From positions 1 through 64,000 of the forward strand of contig CBDAFL010000237.1 of NCBI GenBank assembly GCA_965195225.1: DNA of 64,000 bases, given 5' to 3'. The notes under the pieces were generated by a model. That model saw only the letters and a program-made list of their open reading frames with translations. It was not told where the DNA came from and did no database searches. The position numbers and the translations under genes were made by a program. The DNA comes from JAHIKV01 sp965195225. GTDB lineage: Bacteria > Planctomycetota > Planctomycetia > Pirellulales > Thermoguttaceae. Positions 25,936 through 34,597 of the stretch are shown here, one piece after another (position 1 is the first letter of the stretch; each line of letters opens with the position of its first letter).

Positions 25936-26883
25936 TCAGCCGACCCAATCCAACCCGAAATCCAAAGCGACTGCCGAGTGGGTCAAGACGCCGACGCTGA
26001 TCCGCTCGACGCCGCTTTCGGCAATCGCGCGGATCGTGTCCAGGTTGACGCCGCCGGAGGCCTCCAGCTCGACCGCCGGATTTGCCGCGTCCCGCCGCGC
26101 CACGGCCGCCCGCAATTGGGACGGAGTCATGTTGTCCAGCAGCACGATATCGGGCAGGGCTGTCAGTACCGCGTCAAGCTGCTCGACTGAGTCCACCTCG
26201 ATCTCGATCGGCATTGCCGTGTCGGCGGCATTTTCTTGTGCGAATTGCCGTGCCCGCGCTACCGCCTCGGCGGGCGTAAATCGTCGTGCCGTACCGTAGG
26301 ACAGGTTGCCAACCTGTCCCACGATGGCGAGGTGGTTGTCCTTAATCAGCACCGCCTCGTCCAGTCCGCCGCGATGGTTCAGTCCGCCGCCGCAACGGAC
26401 GGCGTACTTTTCCAGCCGTCGCCAGCCAGGCGTTGTTTTTCGGGTGTCGTAGACGCGGGCCTTCGTGCCGGCGACCGCTTCGACGTACCGGCGGGTCAGC
26501 GTGGCGATACCCGACAGTCGCCCCAGCAGGTTCAACAGCACCCGTTCGGCGGCCAACATGCCTCGCACCGGCCCCTCGATCGCGCCGACGCACTCGCCCG
26601 AAGAGACCAGAGAGCCATCCTCGGTTTGCGGGATCCATTTCAGGCGTGGATCGAAAGCGGCCAGCGTCTGCTCGGCCGCGGGCAGCCCGGCGACCACTCC
26701 CGGCCGCCGCGCCGCGACGTTCGCCCGTCCCACGGCGTCCTCCGGGGCCAAGGCGTTGCTGGTCCAATCGCCCGCTGTGCCTAGATCCTCGGCAACAGCC
26801 AATCGCAAAATCGCCTCCCAATCCCGGCGTAACCGGTCGTCCCAAACGAGTTGGTGGAACTGCTTGACCATATTTGATAGCAT
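25936..26883 (-). CDS. nadC: Nicotinate-nucleotide pyrophosphorylase (carboxylating), QPRTase
   Basis: 315 aa from the ATG at 26883 (26871 is an alternative). Converts quinolinate and PRPP to nicotinate mononucleotide in NAD synthesis. Motifs: ARRPGVVAGL, LNLLGRLSGIATLTR, the signature TRKTTPGWRRLEKYAVRCGGG, LIKDNHL, EVDSVEQLD, and ASGGVNLDTIRAIAESGVERISVG. Between IKDNHLAI and the next helix, the protein gains VGQVGNLSYGTARRF, encoded by the palindrome at 26299-26319, in frame. The usual length is 280-300, so the extra residues fit an insertion. A hairpin precedes the start and its G-run may act as ribosome binding site. Confidence 0.9.
   Translation of the reverse strand: MLSNMVKQFHQLVWDDRLRRDWEAILRLAVAEDLGTAGDWTSNALAPEDAVGRANVAARRPGVVAGLPAAEQTLAAFDPRLKWIPQTEDGSLVSSGECVGAIEGPVRGMLAAERVLLNLLGRLSGIATLTRRYVEAVAGTKARVYDTRKTTPGWRRLEKYAVRCGGGLNHRGGLDEAVLIKDNHLAIVGQVGNLSYGTARRFTPAEAVARARQFAQENAADTAMPIEIEVDSVEQLDAVLTALPDIVLLDNMTPSQLRAAVARRDAANPAVELEASGGVNLDTIRAIAESGVERISVGVLTHSAVALDFGLDWVG
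26299..26319. repeat. GGACAGGTTGCCAACCTGTCC palindrome inside nadC
   Basis: 21-bp palindrome differing by one base at its centre from the intergenic copy at 61150-61170. It encodes GQVGNLS in NadC. Confidence 0.9.
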
Positions 26884-26891
26884 ATCAGTTA

Positions 26892-26914
26892 GCCCCCCGT
26901 GAATACACGGGGGC
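26892..26914. repeat. Hairpin GCCCCCCGTG...CACGGGGGC
   Basis: Stem CCCCCGTG/CACGGGGG with a short AATA loop, between the divergent nadC and comEA-like starts. Confidence 0.6.
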
Positions 26915-26934
26915 GAGGGTGAAAATTGAGACCA

Positions 26935-27354
26935 ATGCGACAACAGCCAACAAAAGTCCCCATACCCGATCCTTCGCGTCATCCCCGCTGGCTGCTGCGT
27001 CGGGCCGATCAGACCGCCGTGGCGGCGCTGGTCGTTATCGCGCTGACGGCGACGATCGGCTGGTGGGCCTCGCAAGGCGGATGGCGGGGCCGGCTGATCG
27101 AGATCGACCGGGCCGAGCCGCTAGTGGCCCGGTTTGAGGTGGACATCAACGCCGCCGACTGGCCGGAGTTGATTCAATTGCCGAACATCGGCGAGATCAT
27201 GGCGAGGCGGATCATCGCTTCACGCGAGTCGGACGGGCCGTTCGCCGACAACGACGACCTACGGCGGGTGCGTGGGATCGGCCCGAAAACACTCGAACGC
27301 ATCCGCCCTTATCTACGGCCCATGCCCGGCAGCGGAAACGTGGCCGGCAAGTAA
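26935..27354 (+). CDS. ComEA-like helix-hairpin-helix membrane protein
   Basis: 139 aa. One membrane helix (TAVAALVVIALTATIGWW, about 28-45) is followed by a tandem helix-hairpin-helix domain (INAADWPELIQLPNIGEIMA and VRGIGPKTLERIRPYL). This is the layout of ComEA, the DNA receptor of natural transformation. With the type IV pilus genes at 3-18 kb this makes DNA uptake plausible, though that is inference. ATG 26935 chosen; a TTG three codons earlier is possible. It ends 2 bp before uvrB. Confidence 0.8.
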   Translation: MRQQPTKVPIPDPSRHPRWLLRRADQTAVAALVVIALTATIGWWASQGGWRGRLIEIDRAEPLVARFEVDINAADWPELIQLPNIGEIMARRIIASRESDGPFADNDDLRRVRGIGPKTLERIRPYLRPMPGSGNVAGK

Positions 27355-27356
27355 CA

Positions 27357-29420
27357 ATGTTCCAACTCGTCGCACCATTCCAGCCCGCCGGAGATCAACC
27401 GCAGGCCATCAAGGCTCTGATCGACGGGCTGCGCGACGCGAAAAAACAACAGGTGTTGATGGGCGTGACCGGCTCGGGCAAGACCTTCACGATGGCCAAC
27501 GTGATCCAGGCGGCGCAGCGGCCCGTGCTGGTCATGTCGCACAACAAGACGCTGGCCGCACAGTTGTATTCCGAGTTCAAGGAGTTCTTTCCCCACAACG
27601 CCGTCCACTACTTCGTCAGCTACTACGACTATTACCAGCCCGAGGCCTACATCCCGCAGCGCGACATCTATATCGAGAAAGACGCCTCGATCAACCAGCA
27701 GATCGAGCGGCTTCGGCTGGCCGCCACCAGCGCGTTGGTCAGCCGCCGCGACGTAATCATCGTCGCCAGCGTCTCTTGCATCTACGGCCTCGGTTCGCCG
27801 GAGGACTATCGGGCAATGATGGTCGGACTGGAGGTCGGCCAGACGGTAGACCGCGACGAGGTGCTTTCAAAGCTGGTCGATATTCAATACGAGCGGAACG
27901 ACATCGAGTTTCAGCCTGGAAAATTTCGCGTCCGCGGCGATTGCGTCGAGATTTGGCCGGCCTACGAAGAGACCGCTTTCCGAGTGGAGTTCTGGGGCGA
28001 CGAAGTCGAGCAGCTTTCGGTAATCAATCCCACCAGCGGCGAGGCGATCGAACGGTCTGAGCGGCTGTTCGTCTATCCATCGAAGCATTTCGTGCTGCCC
28101 GAGGAACGTATTGAAGGCGCGGTGGCCGAGATCAAACAGGAGTTGAAAGATCGGCTCGAACAGTTCAAGGATCAGGGCAAAATGCTCGAGGCCCATCGGC
28201 TCAGCGCGCGAACCCGCTACGACATCGAGATGCTCCAGGAGATGGGGTATTGTTCGGGGATCGAGAACTACAGCCAGCCGTTGAGCGGTCGGCCGGCCGG
28301 CTCGCCGCCCGACACGTTGATGAGCTTTTTCCCCGACGATTTCCTGCTCTTCGTCGACGAATCGCACGTCACCGCGCCGCAAGTACGCGGCATGTACGCC
28401 GGCGACCACAACCGCAAAGTGACGCTGGTCGAGCATGGGTTCCGTCTGCCCAGCGCGTTGGACAACCGGCCGCTGCGGTTCGAGGAATGGGAGGGGAAGA
28501 TCGATCAGGCGATTTTCGTCTCGGCCACCCCCGGCCCGTATGAATTAGCAAAGACCGACGGGCAATACGTCGAGCAGGTGATCCGGCCGACCGGCCTGTT
28601 GGACCCGGAGATCGAGGTGGCCCCGGCACGTTCGCAGGTGCCGCACCTGCTCGAGCATATACGCCAACGGGCGGCCGCCGGCGAACGGGTGCTGGTAACC
28701 ACGCTAACCAAGCGTTTGGCCGAAGACCTGGCCGCCTACTTTGGCAAGCAGGACGTCCGCTGCAAGTGGCTGCACAGCGATTTAGACGCTTTCGAGCGGG
28801 TCGAACTGCTGCGAGACCTGCGCCTGGGTAAGTTTGACGTGTTGGTGGGCGTGAACCTGTTGCGCGAGGGGCTGGACTTGCCCGAGGTCTCGCTGGTGGC
28901 CATCCTCGACGCCGACAAGGAGGGCTTCCTGCGGAGCGAGACCTCGCTGATGCAGACGATCGGCCGCTCGGCCCGAAACGTCAACGCCAAGGTGCTGCTC
29001 TACGCCGACAAGGTGACCAACTCGATGCAACGCGCGATCGAGGAGACCCGTCGCCGTCGTCGGATGCAGGAGGAGTACAACGCGGCCCACGGGATCACGC
29101 CGGAGACGATCCGCAAGAGCATCCGCGCGGGCATCGAGTCGGAGACGGCCGCTCACGCCCGGTCAAACGCCGCGGTGGGCCGGGGCGATGAAACGCAATA
29201 CATCACCGAGGAGTTTTTGGCCGAGCTAGAGGGAGAGATGCTCGCGGCGGCGGAGGAATTGGAGTTCGAGCGCGCCGCCGCCCTGCGCGATCGCATCGAC
29301 CAGATGCGCGAGCAGTTGGGCAAACCGTTGGCCGAGGCCGAAATCCATCATGCCACCCGCGCCCAACGCCGCCGTCAACATAAACAACAGCGTTCGGGCG
29401 GCGGGAAAAAGCCAAAGTGA
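27357..29420 (+). CDS. uvrB: Excinuclease ABC subunit B
   Basis: 687 aa, the normal size. Helicase-like damage-verification subunit of nucleotide excision repair. Walker A is GVTGSGKT at 36-43. The beta-hairpin region is FVSYYDYYQPEAYIP at about 90-105. DEAD-like box LLFVDESH, motif V/VI region VSLVAILDADKEGFLRSE and QTIGRSARN are present. The C-terminal UVR motif is near 620-650 (EFERAAALRDRIDQMR). It follows the comEA-like gene by 2 bp, so they may be cotranscribed. Confidence 0.97.
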   Translation: MFQLVAPFQPAGDQPQAIKALIDGLRDAKKQQVLMGVTGSGKTFTMANVIQAAQRPVLVMSHNKTLAAQLYSEFKEFFPHNAVHYFVSYYDYYQPEAYIPQRDIYIEKDASINQQIERLRLAATSALVSRRDVIIVASVSCIYGLGSPEDYRAMMVGLEVGQTVDRDEVLSKLVDIQYERNDIEFQPGKFRVRGDCVEIWPAYEETAFRVEFWGDEVEQLSVINPTSGEAIERSERLFVYPSKHFVLPEERIEGAVAEIKQELKDRLEQFKDQGKMLEAHRLSARTRYDIEMLQEMGYCSGIENYSQPLSGRPAGSPPDTLMSFFPDDFLLFVDESHVTAPQVRGMYAGDHNRKVTLVEHGFRLPSALDNRPLRFEEWEGKIDQAIFVSATPGPYELAKTDGQYVEQVIRPTGLLDPEIEVAPARSQVPHLLEHIRQRAAAGERVLVTTLTKRLAEDLAAYFGKQDVRCKWLHSDLDAFERVELLRDLRLGKFDVLVGVNLLREGLDLPEVSLVAILDADKEGFLRSETSLMQTIGRSARNVNAKVLLYADKVTNSMQRAIEETRRRRRMQEEYNAAHGITPETIRKSIRAGIESETAAHARSNAAVGRGDETQYITEEFLAELEGEMLAAAEELEFERAAALRDRIDQMREQLGKPLAEAEIHHATRAQRRRQHKQQRSGGGKKPK

Positions 29421-29640
29421 CAGTAGGCCGAGTCAAAATTTCGACAGATAGACTGCGGCTACACTGAGGCGGGTCCGACATTGGTAGCGGATCAGGACCG
29501 TTCACGGTTCTTTTCCGCGTGTTTCCTGCTTGTGTGTAACAACGAGGGGGCGTTTCTCAGGGCTGAGAGAACGGCTGGGCCTTCGGCCCGTTTACACGGC
29601 AGCGCGTCACAGTTTTTATGTCCACAACTCCGCGGCTATT
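29421..29640. other. Intergenic, no gene seen
   Basis: Between the uvrB stop and the convergent antitoxin stop. It contains a small hairpin GGGCCTTCGGCCC at 29577-29589. Confidence 0.6.
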
Positions 29641-30102
29641 TCACCCCGACGACGGATCCAATTCGGAAACGGCGATTCCGAGAGCGCCGGCGATTTTTTC
29701 CATGGTCAGGGCCGAAGGGCTGTGATGACCTTTTTCGAGCCGACTGATGTGGCTCTGGCGCAATCCCGCTTTCTCGGCGAGTTCTTGCTGCGTCAGTCCG
29801 GCCTGCTCTCGAAAACAGCGAATCCTTCCGCCCACATAGTCCATCCAGGACTGAAGTTTTTCGCTCGGCTTGTCGGGCAATTCCATCGGTTGCAAGCCGC
29901 CTTTTTGCTGCCGCATGATTTCGCGCATACCGCGGACAACAGCGTCTCCCTCTTCTTCCGTTTCCGCCGATTCCAGCGATTCGACCAACGCAAACAGATC
30001 GTTGCGGTCTTCCTTCGGAAGGGTACGAACTCGATCGACCAGCACGGCAATCGCCAGTGCGACGGAATCATTCAGCACTTCTTCCGCAATGACAGTCGTC
30101 AT
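29641..30102 (-). CDS. XRE-family antitoxin (HigA-like)
   Basis: 153 aa. The C-terminal helix-turn-helix is at about 95-145 (CFREQAGLTQQELAEKAGLR, then SHISRLEKGHHSPS). The N-terminal 90 residues are helical and acidic. The toxin-first order with the gene at 30132, 29 bp apart, is that of HigBA pairs. It would neutralise the toxin and repress the operon. Confidence 0.75.
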   Translation of the reverse strand: MTTVIAEEVLNDSVALAIAVLVDRVRTLPKEDRNDLFALVESLESAETEEEGDAVVRGMREIMRQQKGGLQPMELPDKPSEKLQSWMDYVGGRIRCFREQAGLTQQELAEKAGLRQSHISRLEKGHHSPSALTMEKIAGALGIAVSELDPSSG

Positions 30103-30131
30103 ACATATACCTATAAACCATTTCTTGGGGA

Positions 30132-30563
30132 TTAACCGATCCTTGGTTTCCCATACTCGTCATTCCGATACATCCGCCACCGACGGCGGATACGAATAAT
30201 GTCACCTTTGGGCGTCGGGCCGTCGTTCTGTTTCTTGATGCTGCCCAGCACCACAATGGCCCGACTGCCTTTGTCCACCCCGAAGAAAACCCTTGTGTTG
30301 ATGTTTCCCAAAACTCCGCCCTTGTCTCTCAATTCGTAATAGTCCTCGGGGGACATTCTGCGAATCGAGATGGAGTCGCTATGAGTTGGATCCTCTTGCA
30401 AGGCAAGTTCTCGAAACTGCATGGCCAAGTGTTCGTACTGTACCGGCGAAAGAAAACTCATCGCCTCGTCGAACGCAACATTCAGTATCCAAACCGACCA
30501 TTGATACCCGGGAGGCCGGCCGGCACCCGCCTTAACGCCAATGCTGATGGATTTGGCATCCAT
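30132..30563 (-). CDS. RelE/HigB-superfamily toxin-like protein
   Basis: 143 aa. The C-terminal half is beta-rich with basic residues (TRVFFGVDKGSRAIVVLGSI, then IRIRRRWRMYRND), compatible with a RelE-type ribosome-dependent RNase. The N-terminal half is longer than in RelE proteins. The family call rests on fold-like pattern and on pairing with the XRE antitoxin. AAGGAA lies before the ATG. Confidence 0.55.
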   Translation of the reverse strand: MDAKSISIGVKAGAGRPPGYQWSVWILNVAFDEAMSFLSPVQYEHLAMQFRELALQEDPTHSDSISIRRMSPEDYYELRDKGGVLGNINTRVFFGVDKGSRAIVVLGSIKKQNDGPTPKGDIIRIRRRWRMYRNDEYGKPRIG

Positions 30564-30753
30564 GTAGTCATTTCCTTTACGTCTACCATTATCGTGCCTC
30601 CATTTCGCCGGAGTGTTGCGGCCAGGCGCCTATTGAATAATATACATAATTATCAGCCATAGTCAAGGCTGATGTTGTATAATTATTAAAAGTACGGGGC
30701 GATACCCCCTGCATTAAGGGGCGACTAGATAGAGATACGCTTCTTATCCGAAC
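30564..30753. other. AT-rich upstream region of the HigBA-like pair
   Basis: Contains several TA-rich hexamers around 30630-30690, suited to a promoter on the minus strand, but no clear -35/-10 pair was assigned. Confidence 0.35.
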
Positions 30754-31713
30754 TCAGGAGTCAAGCAGTTTCTCCGCCACCGCCCGGATGAACTCGGGCG
30801 TGGTGCCGCAGCAGCCGCCGATGAAAGATGCGCCGGCCTCGACTAATTGCGGCACGTAGGAGGCGAACTCGGCGGGGGTTTGACGATAGACCGTCTCGCC
30901 CTCGACCATCTCCGGCAGACCGGCGTTGGCCTTGATCCAAATGGGCCGATCCACCGCCGCGCGGAGACGGCGGCAGACGTGGACCATGTCGGCGATGCCG
31001 TGGCCGCAGTTGCTGCCGATCGTGTCCGCGCCGGCGGCGAAGAGCGCTTCGGCGGCCTGCTCGGGCGTGGCGCCGGTCATCGTGCGGTCCCGATTAGCGC
31101 CGGAATCGAAGGTCATGCACGCCACCACCGGCAGACCGGTTTCGCGGGCGGCGGCCACCGCCAACGCGGCCTCGGCCGGGTCGGACATGGTTTCGATCAC
31201 AATGCCATCCGCGCCGGCGTCGGCGATAGCCCGGGCCTGCTCGGCGAAAGCGGCCTTCAATTCATCTTCGCTAACCTGGCCCATCATCAACATCACGCCG
31301 CTGGGACCGATTGAGGCGAATACCATTGCCTCCTCTGCCTGCAAAAACGGGGACAGGCACCTCGCCGGATCGTTTATTGCCGTGGTTTCACCAGCACAGT
31401 TCGGAGCCAGTCCCCGTTTTTTCGCCGCCCGCAGTGAATTCTCCACGCCGGCCCGAATGATCTCGGCCGCCTGTTCGTCCAGTCCGTGGCGGGCCAGCAC
31501 GAAGCGGTTGGCCCCAAAGGTGTTAGTCAGAATCACCCGGCTGCCGGCCTCGACGTATGCGCGGGCGACCTGCTCGACCTTCTCGGGCTGCGTGATGTTC
31601 CAAGCGTCGGGGCAAGCGCCGACCGGCAGACCGAGTCGTTGGAGTTGCGTTCCCCAGGCCCCATCGGTCGTCACCGGCCCGGCGGAGATTAGTTGTGCGA
31701 TTGTCGGGTGCAT
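30754..31713 (-). CDS. Homocysteine S-methyltransferase with in-frame palindromic insert
   Basis: 319 aa, Pfam S-methyl_trans type, the zinc barrel that receives the methyl group as in the first domain of MetH. The zinc ligands are visible as GSNCGHG (about 232-238) and GGCCGTTP (about 299-306). The N-terminus has TDGAWGTQLQ. Residues about 98-124 (KKRGLAPNCAGETTAIN to LSPFLQ) are encoded by the inverted-repeat element at 31343-31421 and interrupt the normal link to MVFASIGPSG. It lacks B12 and pterin domains, but those occur as separate genes 2-6 kb away on the same strand. Confidence 0.85.
   Translation of the reverse strand: MHPTIAQLISAGPVTTDGAWGTQLQRLGLPVGACPDAWNITQPEKVEQVARAYVEAGSRVILTNTFGANRFVLARHGLDEQAAEIIRAGVENSLRAAKKRGLAPNCAGETTAINDPARCLSPFLQAEEAMVFASIGPSGVMLMMGQVSEDELKAAFAEQARAIADAGADGIVIETMSDPAEAALAVAAARETGLPVVACMTFDSGANRDRTMTGATPEQAAEALFAAGADTIGSNCGHGIADMVHVCRRLRAAVDRPIWIKANAGLPEMVEGETVYRQTPAEFASYVPQLVEAGASFIGGCCGTTPEFIRAVAEKLLDS
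31343..31421. repeat. Inverted-repeat element AAAAACGGGGACAGGCACC inside the methyltransferase gene
   Basis: Left arm 31343-31361, right arm 31403-31421, 17 of 19 positions paired. Total 79 bp, kept in frame. Confidence 0.85.
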
Positions 31714-31760
31714 ATTGTTCTCCGAAGGAATGATGTCCCGGTAATTGTAAAGAAATCCTT

Positions 31761-32876
31761 ATGAATCTAAAATGCGTCTTTGTAGAATCCGTGAAAAAAT
31801 ATCCGTCTGGAACCGTTTTTCTCTTACCTCCTCACACGTCAATGTTCACTACAGTTTTTGCCGTTTCAATCTTCCTCGTCTTGCTTCTTGCGTTTTGGGC
31901 GGCCAAAGCTTTTTTCCTGCAGTTGGGCGGCCGCTGGGCCAAGATCGGAAAAGTGACTTATTTTCGCGCCTTTGGGGCCATCGCGGCGGCTGAGTTGGTC
32001 TCCGGGATAACATGGGGGGTTCTGGACTGGATCCCCTTTCCTGGTATGGCACGAGGAGCCGATATCGTGCTGGTCTTGCTAGTCGTGTTGCCTCTGGGGT
32101 TGATGTGGTCGGTCATTGCCCTGATTCTCAGAACGAGCCCGTGGCGGGCCGTCTGGGCGTGGCTGCCCACCTTGGTCCCCCAAGTCGGTTTTTTCTTGAT
32201 CGTCTTGCTGACGGTAAAACCTTACTTGATTGAGGCGTTTGTGATACCCGCCAATTCGATGGCGCCTACAATCATCGGTCGACACTGGGAGGCGCCGTGT
32301 CCGCGTTGCGGAAGCCCCGCATACGCGTCAGTCGATCCGTATCGGTTGGATCACGATTCACAAGACCGGCCGGTGCTGATGATTTGCAGCCGAGAGTATC
32401 GCTCCTGCGAAGTGGTCGACCCGCCGCGCGTTGAGTTGCCGGGCGATCGGCTGCTGGTAAACAAGCTGCTCGCTCCCCGGCGATGGGACGTCATCGTGTT
32501 CAAGTTTCCCAAAGCCCCGGACATAACTTATTGCAAACGGCTGGTGGGGCTGCCGGGCGAGACGGTGGTGATCCGCGACGGGGCGGTGTGGATCGACGGC
32601 CAGAGGCTTTCGCCGCCTGAATCTTGCGCGGGGTTGGAGTACCTTGCGGAGATCAAGGACTATCCCCATGAGTTGTGGGGCAGCCCGTCAAAACCGGCGC
32701 GTCTTGGACCCGACGAATACTTTGTGCTGGGCGATTTTTCCGCGCGGTCGAAGGACTCCCGGCTATGGCAGCAGGGCGCGCCGGGGCATCCGCCCTACGC
32801 CGTGCCCGCCGATTATATCGTCGGCGTCGTGACCCATATTTACTGGCCACACAGCCGCTGGCAAATCCTGCGGTAA
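31761..32876 (+). CDS. lepB: Signal peptidase I with extra membrane helices and a zinc-ribbon-like insert
   Basis: 371 aa. S26 serine protease that removes signal peptides at the outer face of the inner membrane. The catalytic Ser is S166 (IPANSMAPT) and the Lys is K259 (TYCKRLVGLPGE). GDFSARSKDSRLWG-like box E is at about 320. Four hydrophobic segments precede the catalytic Ser (about 29-50, 70-90, 100-123, 137-152), more than the usual one or two. Between the catalytic residues lie C180, C183, C209 and C216 (CPRC ... C-x6-C), a probable zinc site. An alternative start is ATG 31842. Confidence 0.85.
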   Translation: MNLKCVFVESVKKYPSGTVFLLPPHTSMFTTVFAVSIFLVLLLAFWAAKAFFLQLGGRWAKIGKVTYFRAFGAIAAAELVSGITWGVLDWIPFPGMARGADIVLVLLVVLPLGLMWSVIALILRTSPWRAVWAWLPTLVPQVGFFLIVLLTVKPYLIEAFVIPANSMAPTIIGRHWEAPCPRCGSPAYASVDPYRLDHDSQDRPVLMICSREYRSCEVVDPPRVELPGDRLLVNKLLAPRRWDVIVFKFPKAPDITYCKRLVGLPGETVVIRDGAVWIDGQRLSPPESCAGLEYLAEIKDYPHELWGSPSKPARLGPDEYFVLGDFSARSKDSRLWQQGAPGHPPYAVPADYIVGVVTHIYWPHSRWQILR

Positions 32877-32916
32877 ACAAAATTACCAACGCGCACTCGG
32901 ATACCACTCTCGCAAC

Positions 32917-33346
32917 TCACCGCCCCCAATCCCGCAGCAACACTATATTTGGGAAATCGGTGTTGACCGCTTTCCAGAGCGGCTCGTCGGCCGTTACACC
33001 GGTCAATTGCAGGTCGTTGGCAAGGGCCACGAAGAGTGCGTCGTAGACGGAGCGGTCATACTTGACGGCAACATCCAGGGCCAAACTGAGCAGGTTGGCG
33101 GAGGAGCAGACATGAAGGGGTATTTGCCATAGTCTGGCTAATAGATCTGTTGCTCGTTCAACCGAAATAGAACGCCGGTGATAGCGTTTCCAGATTGCAT
33201 TGGCTGTTTCGGCGAGAGCCAGATCGATAACAAACAATCGATCACCCCATCGGGATTTTGGTAATCAATTGTTGTGCATCAAGGGAATCCGACTCCGGCA
33301 ATATCCATTTTGCGATTACACAGCTATCCACCACTGTGTCGCTCAT
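32917..33346 (-). pseudogene. VapC-like PIN-domain toxin, frameshifted
   Basis: ATG at 33346 opens MSDTVVDSCVIAKWILPESD, the start of a PIN domain with the first acidic residue. It runs into TGA just after a GGGG run (33245-33248 on the plus strand as CCCC). The second frame carries the rest from DRLFVIDLALAETANAIW to the end, with the conserved Glu and Asp residues (RSVYDALFVA). Removing one G would restore about 142 aa. The start overlaps the antitoxin stop (ATGA). It could be an inactivated toxin, a phase-variable site, or a sequencing error in a homopolymer. Confidence 0.75.
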
Positions 33347-33570
33347 CTTGCCCTGTCCTCGGCAATGTCCAGGGTGCTATCGGGAAGAATGCCGTATTCG
33401 GCGGCGATTTGATTGCGCAATCGCTCCGTTTCTTCCAGCCAAACACTCCAATCACGTGCGTCCTCTTGCTCCAAGGGCTCGATATCCAACGAAACCCGTT
33501 GGTTATCGCGAAAAGTCACCGGCGTCAGGGGTTTGAACACACCGTCTTGGTACACTGCATCGGTTCGCAT
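33343..33570 (-). CDS. DUF104/AF2212-like antitoxin
   Basis: 75 aa from the ATG at 33570. MRTDAVYQDGVFKPLTPVTF is the typical start of the DUF104-like antitoxin family found before PIN toxins. The C-terminal helix is acidic and Arg-rich. It overlaps the PIN gene by 4 bp. Confidence 0.75.
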   Translation of the reverse strand: MRTDAVYQDGVFKPLTPVTFRDNQRVSLDIEPLEQEDARDWSVWLEETERLRNQIAAEYGILPDSTLDIAEDRAR

Positions 33571-33636
33571 AGCATTGCCTCCGATTTCATGCCTCACGAA
33601 TGTATTTTAGCACCCCCCAACGGGCAGTCAAGGAGT

Positions 33637-34509
33637 TTAGCTCGTATAGAACTCCCGCACGCGCATCAGCACGTCGAAACCGCTCAGCTTCAGACATTCT
33701 TCGAGACACGCCATCGCGGGATGGTCGGGCGGAAGTAGATTGTACTTGCGCTTCACCGAGCCGATCACCATGTCCAGCCCCAGCGGCATGACCTTGGTCA
33801 GAAACGCGCTCTCCAACGGACCCTTTACCGGCGAGCCGTCGGGGCGCTTCGAGGGCAACATCACCGTGAAATTGCTTAGGCCGACCGAGGCGTGGCAGCC
33901 GGCGAAAAACTCGTCGCCGCGGATCAGTTCCATCGCCGCGACCAGCCGGTGGATGTTCCCCTCCGAATCGCTGCCGATCGGGGCTATGCCGGGGTCGATG
34001 ATGCAGTCGTCGTTGGTAGCGCCGGGACAACGTTCGAGAAACGCGCCGATCAACTGCCGCGCCGCCTCAAAAGTCTCTTGCGCGGTGTGGCAGGGCGCCG
34101 AGCGGCCCTCGACCACGTTTTCCGAGACCAGCAGGATCGGCTTGAACGGCCGGATTTTGTACAGATCGAACATCTCCGCGCGCAGGGCGCTGATGGAGTT
34201 GAGAATCGGTTTCTGCCCGCCGGCCCGCTCCGGGTCGTAGGCCGCCAGACCGGCCTCGGCGATGGCCGGGTCGGGGGTGTCGATCGACAGCGGCCGGGCA
34301 GTCACCCCTTGAATCTTGCGGACCATATCGGCCATGAACTGGGCCGGGTGGGAACCGACGTTCACGTCGATGTACGCCGCACCCTTCTCTTCCTGCATCT
34401 TGGCGATCTCCAGGATGCCGTCGATATCGCCCGCTTCAAACAGCTTATGCGTCGGGGGGACCGAATCGTTGATTGTTTCGCCGATAATCGATAAACCGGG
34501 GATGGGCAT
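33637..34509 (-). CDS. Methyltetrahydrofolate:corrinoid methyltransferase (pterin-binding)
   Basis: 290 aa, pterin-binding TIM barrel like AcsE or the second domain of MetH. Motifs: IIGETINDSV, AAYIDVNVGSHPAQ, RPLSIDTPDPAIAEAGL, LNSISALR, CIIDPGIAPIG and CHASVGLSNFTVMLP. It would move the methyl group of 5-methyl-THF to the cobalt of a corrinoid protein, such as the one at 36751. Start at MPIPGLSII (ATG 34509); an upstream ATG would add residues coded by the TGTCGAA repeat array. Confidence 0.85.
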   Translation of the reverse strand: MPIPGLSIIGETINDSVPPTHKLFEAGDIDGILEIAKMQEEKGAAYIDVNVGSHPAQFMADMVRKIQGVTARPLSIDTPDPAIAEAGLAAYDPERAGGQKPILNSISALRAEMFDLYKIRPFKPILLVSENVVEGRSAPCHTAQETFEAARQLIGAFLERCPGATNDDCIIDPGIAPIGSDSEGNIHRLVAAMELIRGDEFFAGCHASVGLSNFTVMLPSKRPDGSPVKGPLESAFLTKVMPLGLDMVIGSVKRKYNLLPPDHPAMACLEECLKLSGFDVLMRVREFYTS

Positions 34510-34532
34510 GGGAAAAATCCTCTGTATGGGGG

Positions 34533-34597
34533 AATGTCGAATGTCGAAATTCAAATGTCGAATGAATGTCGAAGGTCGAAATCTAAATGTCGAATGA
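34533..34597 (+). repeat. AATGTCG heptamer array, left flank of the S23-type gene
   Basis: Units AATGTCG, AATGTCG, AAATTCA, AATGTCG, AATG, AATGTCG, AAGGTCG, AAATCTA, AATGTCG. It ends exactly at the stop codon of the four-helix-bundle gene. It is the inverted counterpart of 34969-35030. Confidence 0.9.

Noticed and set aside
34510..34554. Upstream start of the methyl-THF methyltransferase
   Set aside because: Residues NFDIRHSPIQ come from the TGTCGAA array; ATG 34509 fits the family start.
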